From Apostichopus japonicus (Eukaryota > Echinodermata > Holothuroidea > Aspidochirotida > Stichopodidae): 64,000 nt of DNA. The stretch lies in assembly GCF_037975245.1 (NCBI RefSeq), contig NC_092575.1, positions 20,785,841 through 20,849,840 on the forward strand. Reading direction: 5' to 3'. The notes below the pieces were generated by a model. It was not told where the DNA came from. It saw only the letters and a program-made list of their open reading frames with translations, and ran no database searches. The position numbers and the translations under genes are program-made. Numbering within the stretch: the first letter of the stretch is position 1; each line of letters begins with the position of its first letter. Below are positions 22,703-35,800 of this stretch, one piece after another.

Positions 22703-22990
22703 TAAAGAAACCATTTCAGAAAGAAGAAAAGCTGCTAAATCAGTCAAATATAAAATAACAAAGATTATCTCTGCAGACCAGAAGTGTGCCTGTCTGCATG
22801 GGCGCAGATCCTGGTGGGGACAGTGGGATGCATCCCGACCAAATTGTTTAGTGGTGGGGACATGATACACTGTGTCCCCACCAATTTGTCTTGACCAAAC
22901 GCTGCATTTAAACTTTCCCTGAACTTTGGGGCAGTTTGATCCAGCATTGTGCAAATGACATGCAGCAGTTCTCATTTTATTATATATATC

Positions 22991-24322
22991 CAGGCCCATA
23001 GCCAGCTTTTACCTGGGTGGGGGGGGGGGTTCGTCATGCGTGGTAGGACTATCTAAGCGGAGCGCCACCATTGGTTGGCGTGGAGCGTACAAGAAAATTT
23101 TCAGCTTTTCGAACCCCCCAGATGGCCAGAAACGGCACTTCCCGAGTGTTTCAAGCAAGAAGAAGTTCAGCCCCCATTTCGAAATTCTCCCCGCTTCTTG
23201 GAACACTTGACAAATATTGGGGGGCTGAACATACCTTCAGCCCCCCACTTTTTCATCGCTGCCACTGGAGTTCGGCATTTTCATGGAGTCAAACTGGAGG
23301 GCGCCCCAGTATTTATATTTTTAATTAACTATCCTTGGTGTTGAGTTCTAGGCATAGACCCCACATCATACCCTTACCCTACCCTAAACTGTAATCCTAA
23401 TTATATACTAAAGCTAAACCTATCTGCTCAAGCCTAGGTATCCCTTAAAAAGAAGAGGTGAGACCTGAATAAACCCCAAGTTCCTTACTTCATCGCTAGA
23501 CGACCTAACCCTAGTGATATCTCATCAGGTGTATCTGCTGTGATCCATCCCATAGTCTACCACACCAGACGCCGCGCTGTGAAACTGGAGTCGAGAAAGA
23601 TTTGAACTTTTACGGCGCTGTGAATATTTTGCGGCGCTTTAAAAATCAATTAGCCAATCACAGAGACTCATATATTGGCCCATATGGAATAAATAACTTA
23701 AATCTAGATGGAAGTGGTGTTAAAGAAGAGAAATATAGCAAAATGAGTACTTGTTGGTGCAGACACACATACACAGTGAAATTGATAGACATTAGCAACC
23801 ATCATGCTTGTGGTGTCTCTATTACTACTATTGTGAAGTTGAAATACAAGGAAACACAGAGATATTTTAGACTGTCTCTTCAGTAGTAGCAAGTCCGAAA
23901 GAGAGTATGCAAAAACATATTTGCATATTTCTAACTGCTATAGGGTCCAATATCTCGGTCTGCCATGTTTCGAAGCTTGAAATCACGGCGCCGCGTTCAG
24001 TGTGGACACCCCTCACCGCGCTGCGCCGAACTTTGCATCACTGCAAAGTTCGGCGCAGCGCGGCGCCAGGTGTGGATGTCCCTTTACATCAAAGTTTCCG
24101 TGTTGCCTTCAGCTGAGCGTGTGTAGGTCAATATTGTACTCCACGGTCCTGGTGGCACCCATTGTCGTTGAAAAGTGATTATACGAGCTGTATATTTAAA
24201 TATGCATTTTCGTGTAAAAAATGACAATTTGCCCTGGAAAAAACCAAAACTCCATTGACAAAAAAATTGGTCTGAGGGGGGGGTTTGTCCAAACCCCCTG
24301 AACCCCCATGGCTACGGGCCTG
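22991..24322. mobile_element. Inner TIR element nested in 22797-24687
   Basis: It begins CAGGCCCATAGCCAG and ends TGGCTACGGGCCTG, imperfect 14-bp inverted repeats next to poly-G and poly-C. The module GCGCCACCATTGGTTGGCG is at about 23057, some 65 bp from the left end. A 22-bp-arm hairpin lies at 24016-24063. The flanks show no exact target-site duplication. Open frames here do not resemble proteins. Confidence 0.55.
24016..24063. repeat. Perfect 22-bp-arm hairpin
   Basis: The 22 bases at 24016-24037 (starting CCGCGCTGCG and ending ACTTTGCA) are repeated in perfect inverted form at 24042-24063 around a 4-base loop, TCAC. The arms are GC-rich against an AT-rich background. Confidence 0.85.
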
Positions 24323-26613
24323 ATTTATTCACAGTTGTTAAATATAGGACGGAAATTGCATTTGCGGCAGTCTATATTTGTTTTCTGGAAGAGGACCCCA
24401 GACCCATCGTATACAAAAGTCTACTTGGATTATTTTTCCCCTGATTTTTTTTTCTGCCGATGCCCATGTATTTCCCCAAACTAAATTTTCTAAGCCATGA
24501 GATCTAAAATTTAAGGTTTGGGAGCATCTTTGGGTCTGGGAAGTGTTATTTCCTGCGATCTGGGAGGTATATATTTGCCCAAAAATTTCTTGTACGCTAC
24601 GCGGCACCCATCGTCGCGCTCCACTTAGATAGTGTCAGAGAACAGACACGCGTCCCCACCATTATCCAAGACTGATCTGCGCCCATGCCTGCCTATAATC
24701 TGAAACTTGTGAGCTTGGAAAGATCACGTACTACGCAGCCTGGCTGCAGTATGACACAAACAATCAAAAACTACAGAACACGAGGATCATTGGTTTCATT
24801 ATTTTTCTTTCAAGTAGCTTAATGTCTCACATGACAACCAAAAATACACCAGACCTTCAGAGCCAAACGGGATACCCTTTAGGGATATACCCCTCAACCC
24901 TTAGATAGGGGATTCCCCTTTAGACCACATATTCAAGCGATAACAGATATGGCTATTATAAGTGTTAAAGTAAACGTCCAATGAAACTCACATAATGATC
25001 ACATGCTCACACATCAATAGGTATTTTCACTGTCACCCAACAAACACAGTTGTCACCAATACATACAACTGCAATGCAACCTCAATTTCTGCATTTTTCT
25101 GCATTCTCATTTTAGCATTCTCAAAAGGTGACAAAATTTCACATTTATTGCTATGAAAGTTCACAACTGCGATAAATGCATTAACAAACAAGTTTATAAA
25201 TATAATCTGAACGATAAATCATAACAAAATAGCATTCTGTAAATTTATCTCACGCTTCACACTGTCCAAGTTAGGTAATAGTCTTACAATACCAGGGTAC
25301 AACTGCTGTACTGGGGGAGAGGGGGGAGGGGGGGGCTGACATGTGTAGTCCAAGGGACGGGTGTAAAAGGGAGGAATAGCGACTCTGCTATAGTGTGCAA
25401 TTTTTAAAACAGTGTTGAAGATTTGTTTTATTGTTTAGATTGTACCACACACATTTAACGATTTATGTACTGTACACTATATGTGTAATATTGTCTACCA
25501 GTGGGTAGAGTGGTTGGTTGGGGAGAGGGGTGGAGGACTTTACTATACTTGACTTCACCCCTGCACAACACCCTTTCGATACCCCTCAATTAATCTAAGA
25601 GATCTAATTCATTGAAGCCCAGTTGGCTGCTCCTAATTAACAAGCTATTTAGTTCAATGCAGAAAATTCTGTGTCCTACAAAAGTGTGTCTTTTTTTTTA
25701 TTTTATTTTTATTTTATTTTTCTGGGAATAATTAATGCAGTATCGTAATCGTAATTTGCTATGCAAATATGACCGCAATGCTACACAAATCCACACATGT
25801 GTAGCAGTTATTGCACACAAAACCGTAGTGCTTTCAGTAAGTTCTAAGAAACATTTTTGCTATGCAAAATGTAAATACTAACTTCTCTCTTCGAAGTCCC
25901 CTAACACAGACCAGATGACCATAATTTAAAACTCCTTGAAAATAATCTATAGAAGAAAAAAAAACCCTTCTCAAAGTGACACTGTCAGAGCAAATTGTCA
26001 GACTGAACTTTTTGCAACATTTTTTGACATTTACTGTTGCGTGAATTGGAATTATGGACTTCCTAGCCAATCACCAATTTACTTTTTAACACCATTGTTC
26101 CCCCCACACCCTTTTTTTTTTTGACAATGTGCTATGGAGAACAAAAGTAGTTCATAGTGTTTAAGATCAATTCATAACACACATTGGTAAATTGTACAAT
26201 ATGATTCTTAACTGCAGACAAGTTGAGTAAAAATATTCGACCCGTTCAAAAGCGAAATAGCCAACGATTATTCACGTTGGAATAAAGAGTTCCATTTCAT
26301 ATCTGGCCAAATGCAGGAGTAACAATTCTCATTTTATGTCATTTAGATGTTGAAAACACTTCTTTTAAATAAAAAATGACTTTTGTAAAAAGACGATATA
26401 TAATCAATTGAACCCTGTGTTTCGTAGAGGAAATGAATGGAAGGGAAAGATTATTTTGATTACGGGCATCTGGCAGTCGTACTTATTAACTATCAAATAG
26501 TACAGATACCTAATTAGTAAAACATGGTCAAAATACACAAACTGAAGTAGTACAGACAACAGATGAAAAATGGCTTCAGGTATAAATTAGAAATTCAGAT
26601 ACTCATACTTTGT

Positions 26614-26950
26614 AATAATAATAATATTGAGGATTTATTAATCGCAGACATATCCACCGATAACAGTGCTCAAAGCGCATAGCAATATTACCATGGTCAT
26701 TGATAACCTGTCAAACGTAGAGACAATCCCTCCACATTGCAGCAGCTAAACAGGGCCCAACTGACAGTTGATCTCACAGGTCCCCATTTATTCACCTGGG
26801 TGAAGAGAGGAAATGGAGATAAAGTGCCTTGCCCAACGACACAACGCAATGATCTGGCCAGGACTCATGCCTGCAAACCTTAGATCACAAGTCCACTGCC
26901 TAATAATCACTAGACCACAACGCTCTTCAACGCTTTGTATGATATAAGGA
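26614..26950 (-). mobile_element. tRNA-derived SINE, minus-strand copy
   Basis: Read on the - strand it has a head with GTGGTCTAGTGATTATTAGG, a body with TTGTGTCGTTGGGCAAGG and GGAGGGATTGTCTCTACG, and a tail with GCGCTTTGAGCAC and (TTA)n. It is collinear with the SINE at 5618-5930. Confidence 0.7.
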
Positions 26951-27407
26951 TCTCTGGATTGTTTCTGGGATAGGCAAATACTACCCTCAATATTCCATCT
27001 GGGACCTAGCTTTTTGTGCAAAGAATTTTGATTCTAATCAAATATACAATATAAATCTGCTCCACTTTCACAGAAACCAGAAGAGGAATAGGTGGCAGGG
27101 ATGTTAAATAATGAAAAGTCTTTTCAAAAGATGAGTTGAACTATTTTATAAATAGAAGTTTTTACATGGAATTTAGAAGGATAACTGTCTTATTCCCGAT
27201 TATATACTATATTCTGAACCAAAAAAGAAAAAAGGGAAAGAAAATACAAGATTAGAAAGTAGTGGAGAATATAATTATCCACACCGACGCTCAAAAATCA
27301 TTGGACAATCTTCTCATTGTTTAATCAATTTTTTTGTTTCAGAAATTTGAGGAAACTTTTGTGAAGGCCAAGGATCATATTACATGTTGCAATCCCTTAA
27401 CTGATAG

Positions 27408-27595
27408 GTTTGATTGATAGGCACAAAATTAATATTGATAAATTGTAGACGGATAAAGAAGAAAAAACCACTGCACTAGTCAAAGCTGCATACAGGAGGT
27501 CTGTATCATTTGTACAGTTTTGAGAAATGACCGCTTTAAACAAAAGACACTCATTAATCAAAGTGGCTGGATTACTTAGTCTATACACATGCCAT
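27408..27595. repeat. Dispersed repeat, copy 1 of 3
   Basis: It shares TTGTAGACGGAT, AATGACC(G/C)CTTTAAACA and GGCTGGA(T/C)TACTTAGT with about 60475-60650, and the last block with about 61850-61930. No coding content is seen. Confidence 0.5.
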
Positions 27596-29727
27596 TACGT
27601 CAACACCTCAGTAGCAACAAGTGGCAGGTGTACTTTGCATAAATGAAATCTGCCTCAGAAAAGTAGTGTTAGTTGTCATATGTAGGTTATCCGTTTTTTG
27701 CAAATATATTAACAGAATCTTTTATAGTTTAAAAGTTGCTCAATATTGATAAAACAATTGATTAACTGTTAGGACCTTGGAATGAGGAGCTAGAGTTATC
27801 ATATGCTTATAGTTCTTTAAAGAATCATTCCAGACATTTGATTTTAGGTGAATTTGATGAATATTTGGAATAGCTAGAGAAACATATCAACCCCTTTCTT
27901 TGTTTGCATGTGACATATCAACACTAACAATTTACCAAAATTAATTCTTTAACGCCCTGGCATTTTCAAATTAGGGGTCCTGACCCTTCTTATGGAGGGT
28001 CACGAGCCATAAAATTTGGAAGAAATTAATTGCAGATTTTTGTGGGGCGAAAAATGTAAAAATCTTTAAGATATAAGTTACTTCAATATTTACCACCATG
28101 TTGTAACTAAGCACCCTAAAACATAAAAACAATTCTCAGAGGGGAGGGGGATACCCCCTCCCTACAGACCTCTTCCCCAGACCGCAACATCCGCCACAAC
28201 AACAGGGTTGCCATGGTGATTTAGGTGAAAGTTGGGGTCACTGAGCAAAATAGTTTGAATACCAGGGCGTTGAGGTTTTAGAATATTCTAGACTTATTTG
28301 ACTGGAAATACTGGTACAGGAAAGGACTTATTCATTGGGCATTTCAAATGTTTTGAATATTTAAAAAAATTACATTGCCGGTAAAATTTTGACGACCTCT
28401 AATGTGTAATTCTCTAGCAGTCAAAGTTGACATTTGGTTTACAGAATAAACATCATCACAACAACATTGACCAACTTTATATACACCTATATCAGTCCCC
28501 CAAGAGTTAACATTATAGTACAAAATGAAATATTAAAGTCTCTATGTGTGTTTGCCAAATTTTAAATTCGACCTCTCCAGCTTACTGTCCTAAAAGCTCA
28601 GTGAAGATGACACTGTCATATGCAATTTTCATATTAATAATTATTATTTTTATTGAGTTATCTGTCGTTAAACAATTTGAGCGGAATAAAATTTGCCAGA
28701 TTCTACAAACTTCACTCAAAATTTTACAAGCCCCACCCAACAGATCATGCACCAATCAAATCTTGCTGTTTTGTTTACGACCGTTAGGCATAGGACTTAC
28801 GAGTATATGTAGGCTACATTTTCTGCAATGAACATGCTGATATGGGCGGTCGCAGTGATTTTACGGTAAATCGTTCGTACCATTAGGGCAACAAAAATAA
28901 ATTTCTTTCTTTTGATTGTGACAGCTTTTCTCCATTAAACCCACCTGGTCAGAGTGCATTTAGAATAAAAATAATTGAATCTACTTCGGACGTTTGTTTT
29001 CCGAAATTCATCAGCAAACAGGTATTGAGACTTTAAGTGCAACACAGGGAGAGAGAGAAAGGCCTAAGTACCGACCGACAATCCCATTTCACCAAAAGAG
29101 CACATAATGCACACAGAAATAAAGAACATCTATAGCTCTTGTAGTACGCTCACGAAACAAATGTGTAACCTCCATCACTGAAAAGAATAACAGCTGCAAG
29201 TATTATCATGTCTCTTATATTTAATATAATTCAAATATAAACAACAATAAAAATAAATGTCAACAATATGGTAACTTTGTTGTGATACTAAAGTCAATTA
29301 CCCAATCACAAGGTACAACCAATATCAACACTGGCCAATCAAATTCCTTTTTCTTAAACATTCATATTTAAACATATCTCACCAAATATTTTTTTTACAA
29401 TGCTCAAGATTTCGATTTTTTGGTGTTTTCATGCTTCAAGATGTATAAAACAGTTGCTCATTGAGTACTTGCACAATTACTCAACAATGTTCTCAAAACA
29501 GTTAATTTTCATTCCTTCAAACAATTTAGCTTCCTTTCTTTTCAAAAACAATTTCCTTCCTTGATAAAACAATCAATTTTCTTCACAATCAGAACCAATC
29601 ACCAGATTTATCTCCCAGACTAATGAATGTGTTAATTAACTCCATCACCACCACCAACCAGTGACATGCGACATCCCGCTCAGATTCTGTCCCAGGATTC
29701 TATCCAATGCATTATCTCACTTTCTCT

Positions 29728-29868
29728 TCATTTCGTCTTCTGTTTACTTGATTTATCCTGAAGTCGCTTCGCGTACTGCTGCGCCATGGAGTTGACGATG
29801 GATAAGACGAAGTAGACAATCATGGCCAGAATCAGCTTCTCAAATAGCCAGGATAACCAGCTAGGACC
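29728..29868 (-). CDS. VMP1: VMP1 exon 12 (C terminus)
   Basis: The acceptor is TGTCGCAG, and TGA lies at 29730-29728. It encodes 46 residues: WLSWLFEKL, a transmembrane helix ([14 protein letters not shown]) and the basic tail [17 protein letters not shown]. Confidence 0.93.
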   Translation of the reverse strand, partial: GPSWLSWLFEKLILAMIVYFVLSIVNSMAQQYAKRLQDKSSKQKTK

Positions 29869-32800
29869 CTGCGACAACAGAAGACATACAAACGTTAGAC
29901 GTTACTGGAGTATACCAGACATCTGGAAGAAGTATGCACATTAAAACATTCCACATCAAATTTCAAAATTTCCCAGATGGGGGGGGGGAGGGAGGGGGCA
30001 GCTGGTATGATAATACCATCCTGCGAGGACTACAGACAAACGGACAGACTGAGAGAAGTACTAACCGTTCTACTTGCTAGAAATGCTAGATTTAATTTTT
30101 CATGTTAAACGTTTAACGTCATCTGCATCGACAGTCAGCAACCTTCAGAAATTGTGGAAATGTATCAACGTATTTTGCTTTAGAATTTTCCGATCGCCAA
30201 AAGGATGGGGGGAAAGCAAATCATTGAGAAGTCCTTCTGTTTTCAAAATGTACAAAGTGGCTAACAAACAAGATCACTACCATAAGATGAATTTATCAAG
30301 TTTGAAAGCTCTGCGACCAAAACCAGAGCTAACTGTTGCTTTTTCATGTCAAATAGTAAACAAAATATGAAGCAGTGGTTGTTAGTAGGGCTGATAAACG
30401 TGCCCGCTTTTTATTTTGTTGTTGTTGTATTCATACCTTTGTGGTTTCTGTTTTCCCTTTGTGTAACTTCTCCTTCTGTTTCTCCAAGTATTCACGGAAT
30501 GGGGCCTGCATCGGTGGACCGACGTAGGGGACTTTCCTGAGAGGAGATTATGCAATTTTTTATTGACATGACATTTGAGACCAACGTGAAGCCTGCATTT
30601 GTCTTATACAACTTAAAGAGATCATCACTCGATGCTTTGTAATACCCGGTATTCGAAGCCTGTACAATGTATCAAATGTGCCATTAACACTAGTGTGTCC
30701 AAATAGACTATAAATCTCTAATTTTACTTAAAGCTCCATGATTATTAAACAGATTCAGCATTTCCTCAATGTCTTGTTGATAATAGTGTCCTAACCTACA
30801 AAGAAGTATATATTAATCTCCAACTGAAAGTACTTTTTGAATTAAAAATTTTTTTTATTGTAAGTTTGGGATACAAGATATGAAACAATACCATCATCAC
30901 ACCCAATGTTACCAGGGTTCGACTAGCAGCTCCCTGACATTACTATATTAATCTCCAACTGAAAGTACTTTTTGAATTAAAATGTCTTTTTATTGTAAGT
31001 TTGGGATACAAGATATGAAACAATACCATCATCACACCCAATGTTACCAGGGTTCGACTAGCAGCTCCCTGACATTACTAAAAGTAATTTTCCTGATATG
31101 ATTTGGTACTTTCAGTGCATTTTCGGTATAAGTACATTCCTACAAAGCAGGTTTGTGTTTGGTCAGCAACAGCTACTTCTGCCAATCTTTAGTCTCTGAG
31201 GTAAACAAACAATGGAAGACTGATTCAGAGACATTCTACAAAGAATTTTTTTCTAGGAAAAGCAGAAACTTTGTTTAGAATGAATTTAAGCCTGTGACCT
31301 AAAAGATTGCATGTCCTGTGCTCGGTCAACTGAGCCACCCAGGCCTTAGTCCGTTGTGATCCCCTATTTGGCTATTTCTTTGTCCCAAGGCCCCAGTCTG
31401 AGACCCCCAAAAAAGGTTTGAATCTCATTCTAGCAAAAATTTCTCTGTTAAAATAATTTCAAAGCTAGTAATAACACAAAAATGACACCTTTCATCTTAC
31501 AGAAGCATCATTTTTTACTTCATTCTGCTTTCCCATATAGCATGCAACCTGTTTATAAACCGCTATCTTTGGGATAAACTCCCCAACCTTGATTACCATC
31601 ATTAAAAGTTTGATTCGTTCTCGTGATGGTACCGATATTTTAATTTGGTAGCAGTAGAGGTCAAAACTCACCCGATGAGATCTACCACCAAGTCGATGTG
31701 ATGCTCACTAAACCCAACAATAACAAATATTTGCTGGAAAAAAAGAAAAGAAAAAAGTTACATATTACTGAGAATTAAAACCCCTCGAGATATAAATAAT
31801 ACAACAGAATAAAAAGACGAAAGGTTTTACAGAGAATTTCCTTCATAAAATAAAAAAAATCAATAACCCTTTTACGTGAAAAGCCCAAACCAAAGATTTT
31901 TCTAACAGCAAGCACGATTTGTGAAACTGCAAAAGTTTTGCATTATTACTTGAAAATTGTGGGAAAAATAGGAAGCATCTATTTTCAAAAGTGCATCGTG
32001 TCAAAAATAAGAGCTCCAGCAGCTGCAAACAACCAGCCAGGATGACTTAATATGCAAATAGGGGTCATCTTGACCGACCTGCATGTTCTACACAGCCTGG
32101 CTGCAGTCCCCTCAGCATCCGACCTTTGACATGGTACCTTTCATTATCTTACCATCGGCTGTCCCTTTCTCTACCTACCATTTGTAAAAGTTTTGAAAAA
32201 TAAAAGAAGACACGTTTGAGATGATACTTTACCTGTATGTGTGTTTTAATGATGGCTTTACCAATCAGCGTCGCACCAAAGAATGTCCAGAAGGGCACGA
32301 GAAAATGGCCGCACGTGATACCGGCCAGGTCGAATAATGGATTCGGAATCTGGAAGGGTTAACAGATCGCAGAGACATGAAGATACTTCCTACCTTTAAA
32401 TAATAACAGACTCCCAATCAAAAATCTGTAAATCGATTAACTTGCAGATAAAAAAAAACATTTAAGCAGTTTGTCAACTTTGTGATTTGACCCAAATCAC
32501 TTTTAATTGTTTAAAGGACGAGGAAGACAAGGCCGATAACAGAAACAAAAGAAGTAAATTGATGAAGTTGAAATGTTAGATGCATGTATACATCAAACGA
32601 AGTTTAAAACAAACGCTTTCACAGTTGGGAACATCAGACGTTTTCCTCTAGGTATGAATCTTAGGTCGTTCAAGGCATGGTGGTTTTTCAATACGCAGCC
32701 CTCAGTCTAACTTTGGCCCAAGAATGGTTTTAGTGCAGTCACTGCAATCGGTCCACAATCTTGCGCTCATTGTGTGTGCGGGCCCTTTGATGCTTGATAA

Positions 32801-35800
32801 CCATTCTGGTCTGATTTGCGCATTGCTCAATCCAGATATAGAGAATATTTTAATCTATTTTGGCCCTCTGTTTCCATCCTATCTTTTCTCTCTGGCCCTC
32901 ATAGATAATTAATTCAGAACTCCTAGTCTAAGGTTTCCAACCCCAAAAAATACATTCATTTTTAACATCTAAAGCTTGTCTGGAGGTTTGGATGGACTTG
33001 AACCTGATGTTTCAGGAGATCTCCAATAACACTATCAGATGTATACAGGATAAAGTAATATGGTTTGACTTACGGAAGCACACGCCATTATACCCAGGAA
33101 CCCTGCCTTCTCTACTAACTGTTTCATAAATAACGTAGCTCTGGTTGCTAAACTCTAGAAGAAAAAAAGAAGACACAATGGAAGAATTTACTTGGAGTTC
33201 AGAAATTAATCACTTAAAGCAAATAGAATGAGGAGACATTATATGTAGACAATGTTACATTTCATATTTCTGAAGTAAACATCTGCATTTTTATATGCAA
33301 AAGGTAACCCAGCAGTAATGATTATTTTAACTACCTTCAATCTTGGGAGTTCCCGTCCACTACCCTGGCTAAGAATATTCAACCCAGAAATTCCTCGATA
33401 ACAATTATTTTACCTGAACATCACTTCCCCTCCCTCCACCTTCTGAATACCTTTTACCTGGGCAGTCCTTTCACCAAAACGCTAGCTTTATTTGAGACTC
33501 AAGCCCTTCCCATACCCTTAGTACCTTCAACCTTGGCATTCCTTAATACTATTATTCTAATTACTTGACCTCACATCCCCTCCCTCACTCCTTTTAATAC
33601 CTTCACCCTTGGCAGTCCATTCACCAAAAAGCTAACTTAATTTGAGACTCATGCCCCTCCCTCCCCATAATACCTTTAACTTCGGCATTCCTTAGTACCA
33701 TTATACTAAGTTTATTCGGAACTCAAGTCTCCTCTCCTCCCCCCTTAATACCTTCCCCAACCCCCAGCATTCCTGAGTACTATTATACTAAAGTTACTCA
33801 GACCTCAAGTCCCCTCCGTCCCCCCACCCCCCATTCCTTAGTACTATTATACTAAAGTTATTCAGACCTTAAGTCCCCTCCATGAGTACCTCCCCCACCC
33901 CCTCACCATTCCTTAGTACTATTATGCTTACTCTGTTTGAACCGTCAGCATCTTGTTCTAACATATCTTCAAACTCTTCATAATCTTCGCTATCTGGCTC
34001 TTCGCCTGATAACCTGGCAGCCTTGGCCATGAAATAAGGTGGTAACTCGCCCAGAGCAGTACCTGCTCCCTGTAACGCAAAAACCAACAAAAATTTGACA
34101 AAATGTTAAAAGTCTTCAAAGCAGCACATGTTGATCGATAGTTGGATGTTTCCTTTAAGCAAACAACTACCAGCAAACACACAACCCAAACTAAAACTAG
34201 CACTGCTGTTATGCTGTCAATCATAATACTACCTAACAAAAAATCTGCCAAACATTAACCAGTTGATCATTGAAAACACAAGTTTACTTTAGACAATTGT
34301 GTTCAGCTTAGAATGCTTTTCAAATTTCAAGATTGGTTTTGCTTTATGAAAGAGGAGATCTATTATGCAAATACTCAGATAAGTAATTTCAACATTGATG
34401 AACAAAGAAAAAACATTACAAAAAGAAAGAAAAAACCTTTCATAAATTTGTAATTTCATTTTCACATTTAAAGAAGACATGCAAAAGAAACCATTACCAC
34501 AAGTAAGGGATACTTTTGTTTTTATCCAAGTTTCCAAATAATCCAGAGGCAAACATCATAACGTGTTATATCTGTAAAATTTTTATTCCAATGCTCGGCA
34601 ATTAAAATCTTTTAATATTTGACAGAAAAATCACTACTGGTCCTCTTATCTTCCTCCAAATACAAGCGAGGTGTCGTAATGAATGTTGAAATGACCATCT
34701 ATTTAATGACATTCTACAAAGCCTTTTAAACATAAATCTTTTAAAATTTTCTTACGAGCAACAACACAGCTCTACTTGTGGTTGCAAAGTCATGTCTTTT
34801 CAGAGGCACAAAGCTCTAGTTGAACAAGTATTGCAATGTAACCGGTTGCTAAAATATACGCTACTCACCCACATACAAGCTGCTAGTCTTACTTTAGACA
34901 GCACCATCCATATAGTCATCTTGGTACCTCTTTCTTCTGGACAAAGAATCCTGCAGGGACAGAGAAAGAGGAGGAATAATAATACAATCAAGACCAGTCA
35001 AGTATCCTTAAAGGGTGTGAAGACTCGCGCACAAAGAAACGTCTCATGCCGGTAATCTGACCTAGTGTTAGAAGTGTTAGACACCACCATCGATCCCAGA
35101 AAATACACACACAGCTTGCTACCGTCGGTAATTAGACACTAGTGTACAGTCAATACATGCAGCTACGGTCAATACCCACAACACAGTGTACATAGCAGCA
35201 ATGGACATCTCAGGTCTAGATAAAAGATAACAATGTATCACGTTTCATTACTGTCTGTATTTTGTAGAGACAAGAAAAAAAACTTCACTTGCAAGCAACG
35301 GAAAGTTAACTTTTTCAGAGGGTGGCACACGGTTTGGGGCGAGTCTTCAATGCCTTCAAACTAGTGCAGCAGAACTACCTCCTATTCAAACCCTCCTCAT
35401 AATCTACACCACTCCCGCCCCCATCCTCCCCCAAACCCCCAATTCTTCCCACCAGTTATAACGTTGCCAATACAAAATATTCACAAGCTAAACAGATTTC
35501 TGATACTGATTCAACATTTTCAATGCCCTCAAAATTTCTGGCTATTTACTGGCTAAAAATCCTGTGGATTTTACTGCTTGCCAAATAGAAAAGAAAGGCT
35601 ATTGCGATTTTCTGCCAGTAGACATTAAATAGTTAAAAACATGATAAGTTGGTTTGAACAATTTTCTACAGGTCAAAGAATCAGCTTGACATTCCTATCT
35701 AACATTAGCCCTGTATCACTGCTTATTATCATCAAATATATTCTGGGTTGCTCCATAAACCCTGTGCAGTAACTGATGTGTGGTGTTGTACAGGTAATTC

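Larger units (their letters stand above)
22797..24687. mobile_element. hAT-like element with 14-bp TIRs, interrupted by another element
   Basis: The ends CATGGGCGCAGATC and GATCTGCGCCCATG are perfect 14-bp inverted repeats. The flanks CCTGTCTG (left) and CCTGCCTA (right) agree at 6 of 8 positions, suggesting a decayed 8-bp target-site duplication. A second element (22991-24322) interrupts it. The right part carries a degenerate copy of the near-palindromic module at about 24595-24630. No transposase is seen. Confidence 0.65.
24688..29727. other. Intergenic region between the NXN and VMP1 3' ends
   Basis: No coding exon is recognised on either strand. It contains a minus-strand SINE (about 26614-26950), a dispersed repeat (about 27408-27595) and G- or A-rich runs. 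The part nearest 29727 must include the VMP1 3' UTR. Confidence 0.5.

Noticed and set aside
23602-23886. A 94-codon + frame
   Set aside because: It lies inside the nested TIR element, with no recognised motif and no splice context.
31262-31345. tRNA-like GGTGGCTCAGTTGACCGAGC on the - strand
   Set aside because: Only an A-box-like part is present and the B box is not convincing; probably a decayed SINE head.
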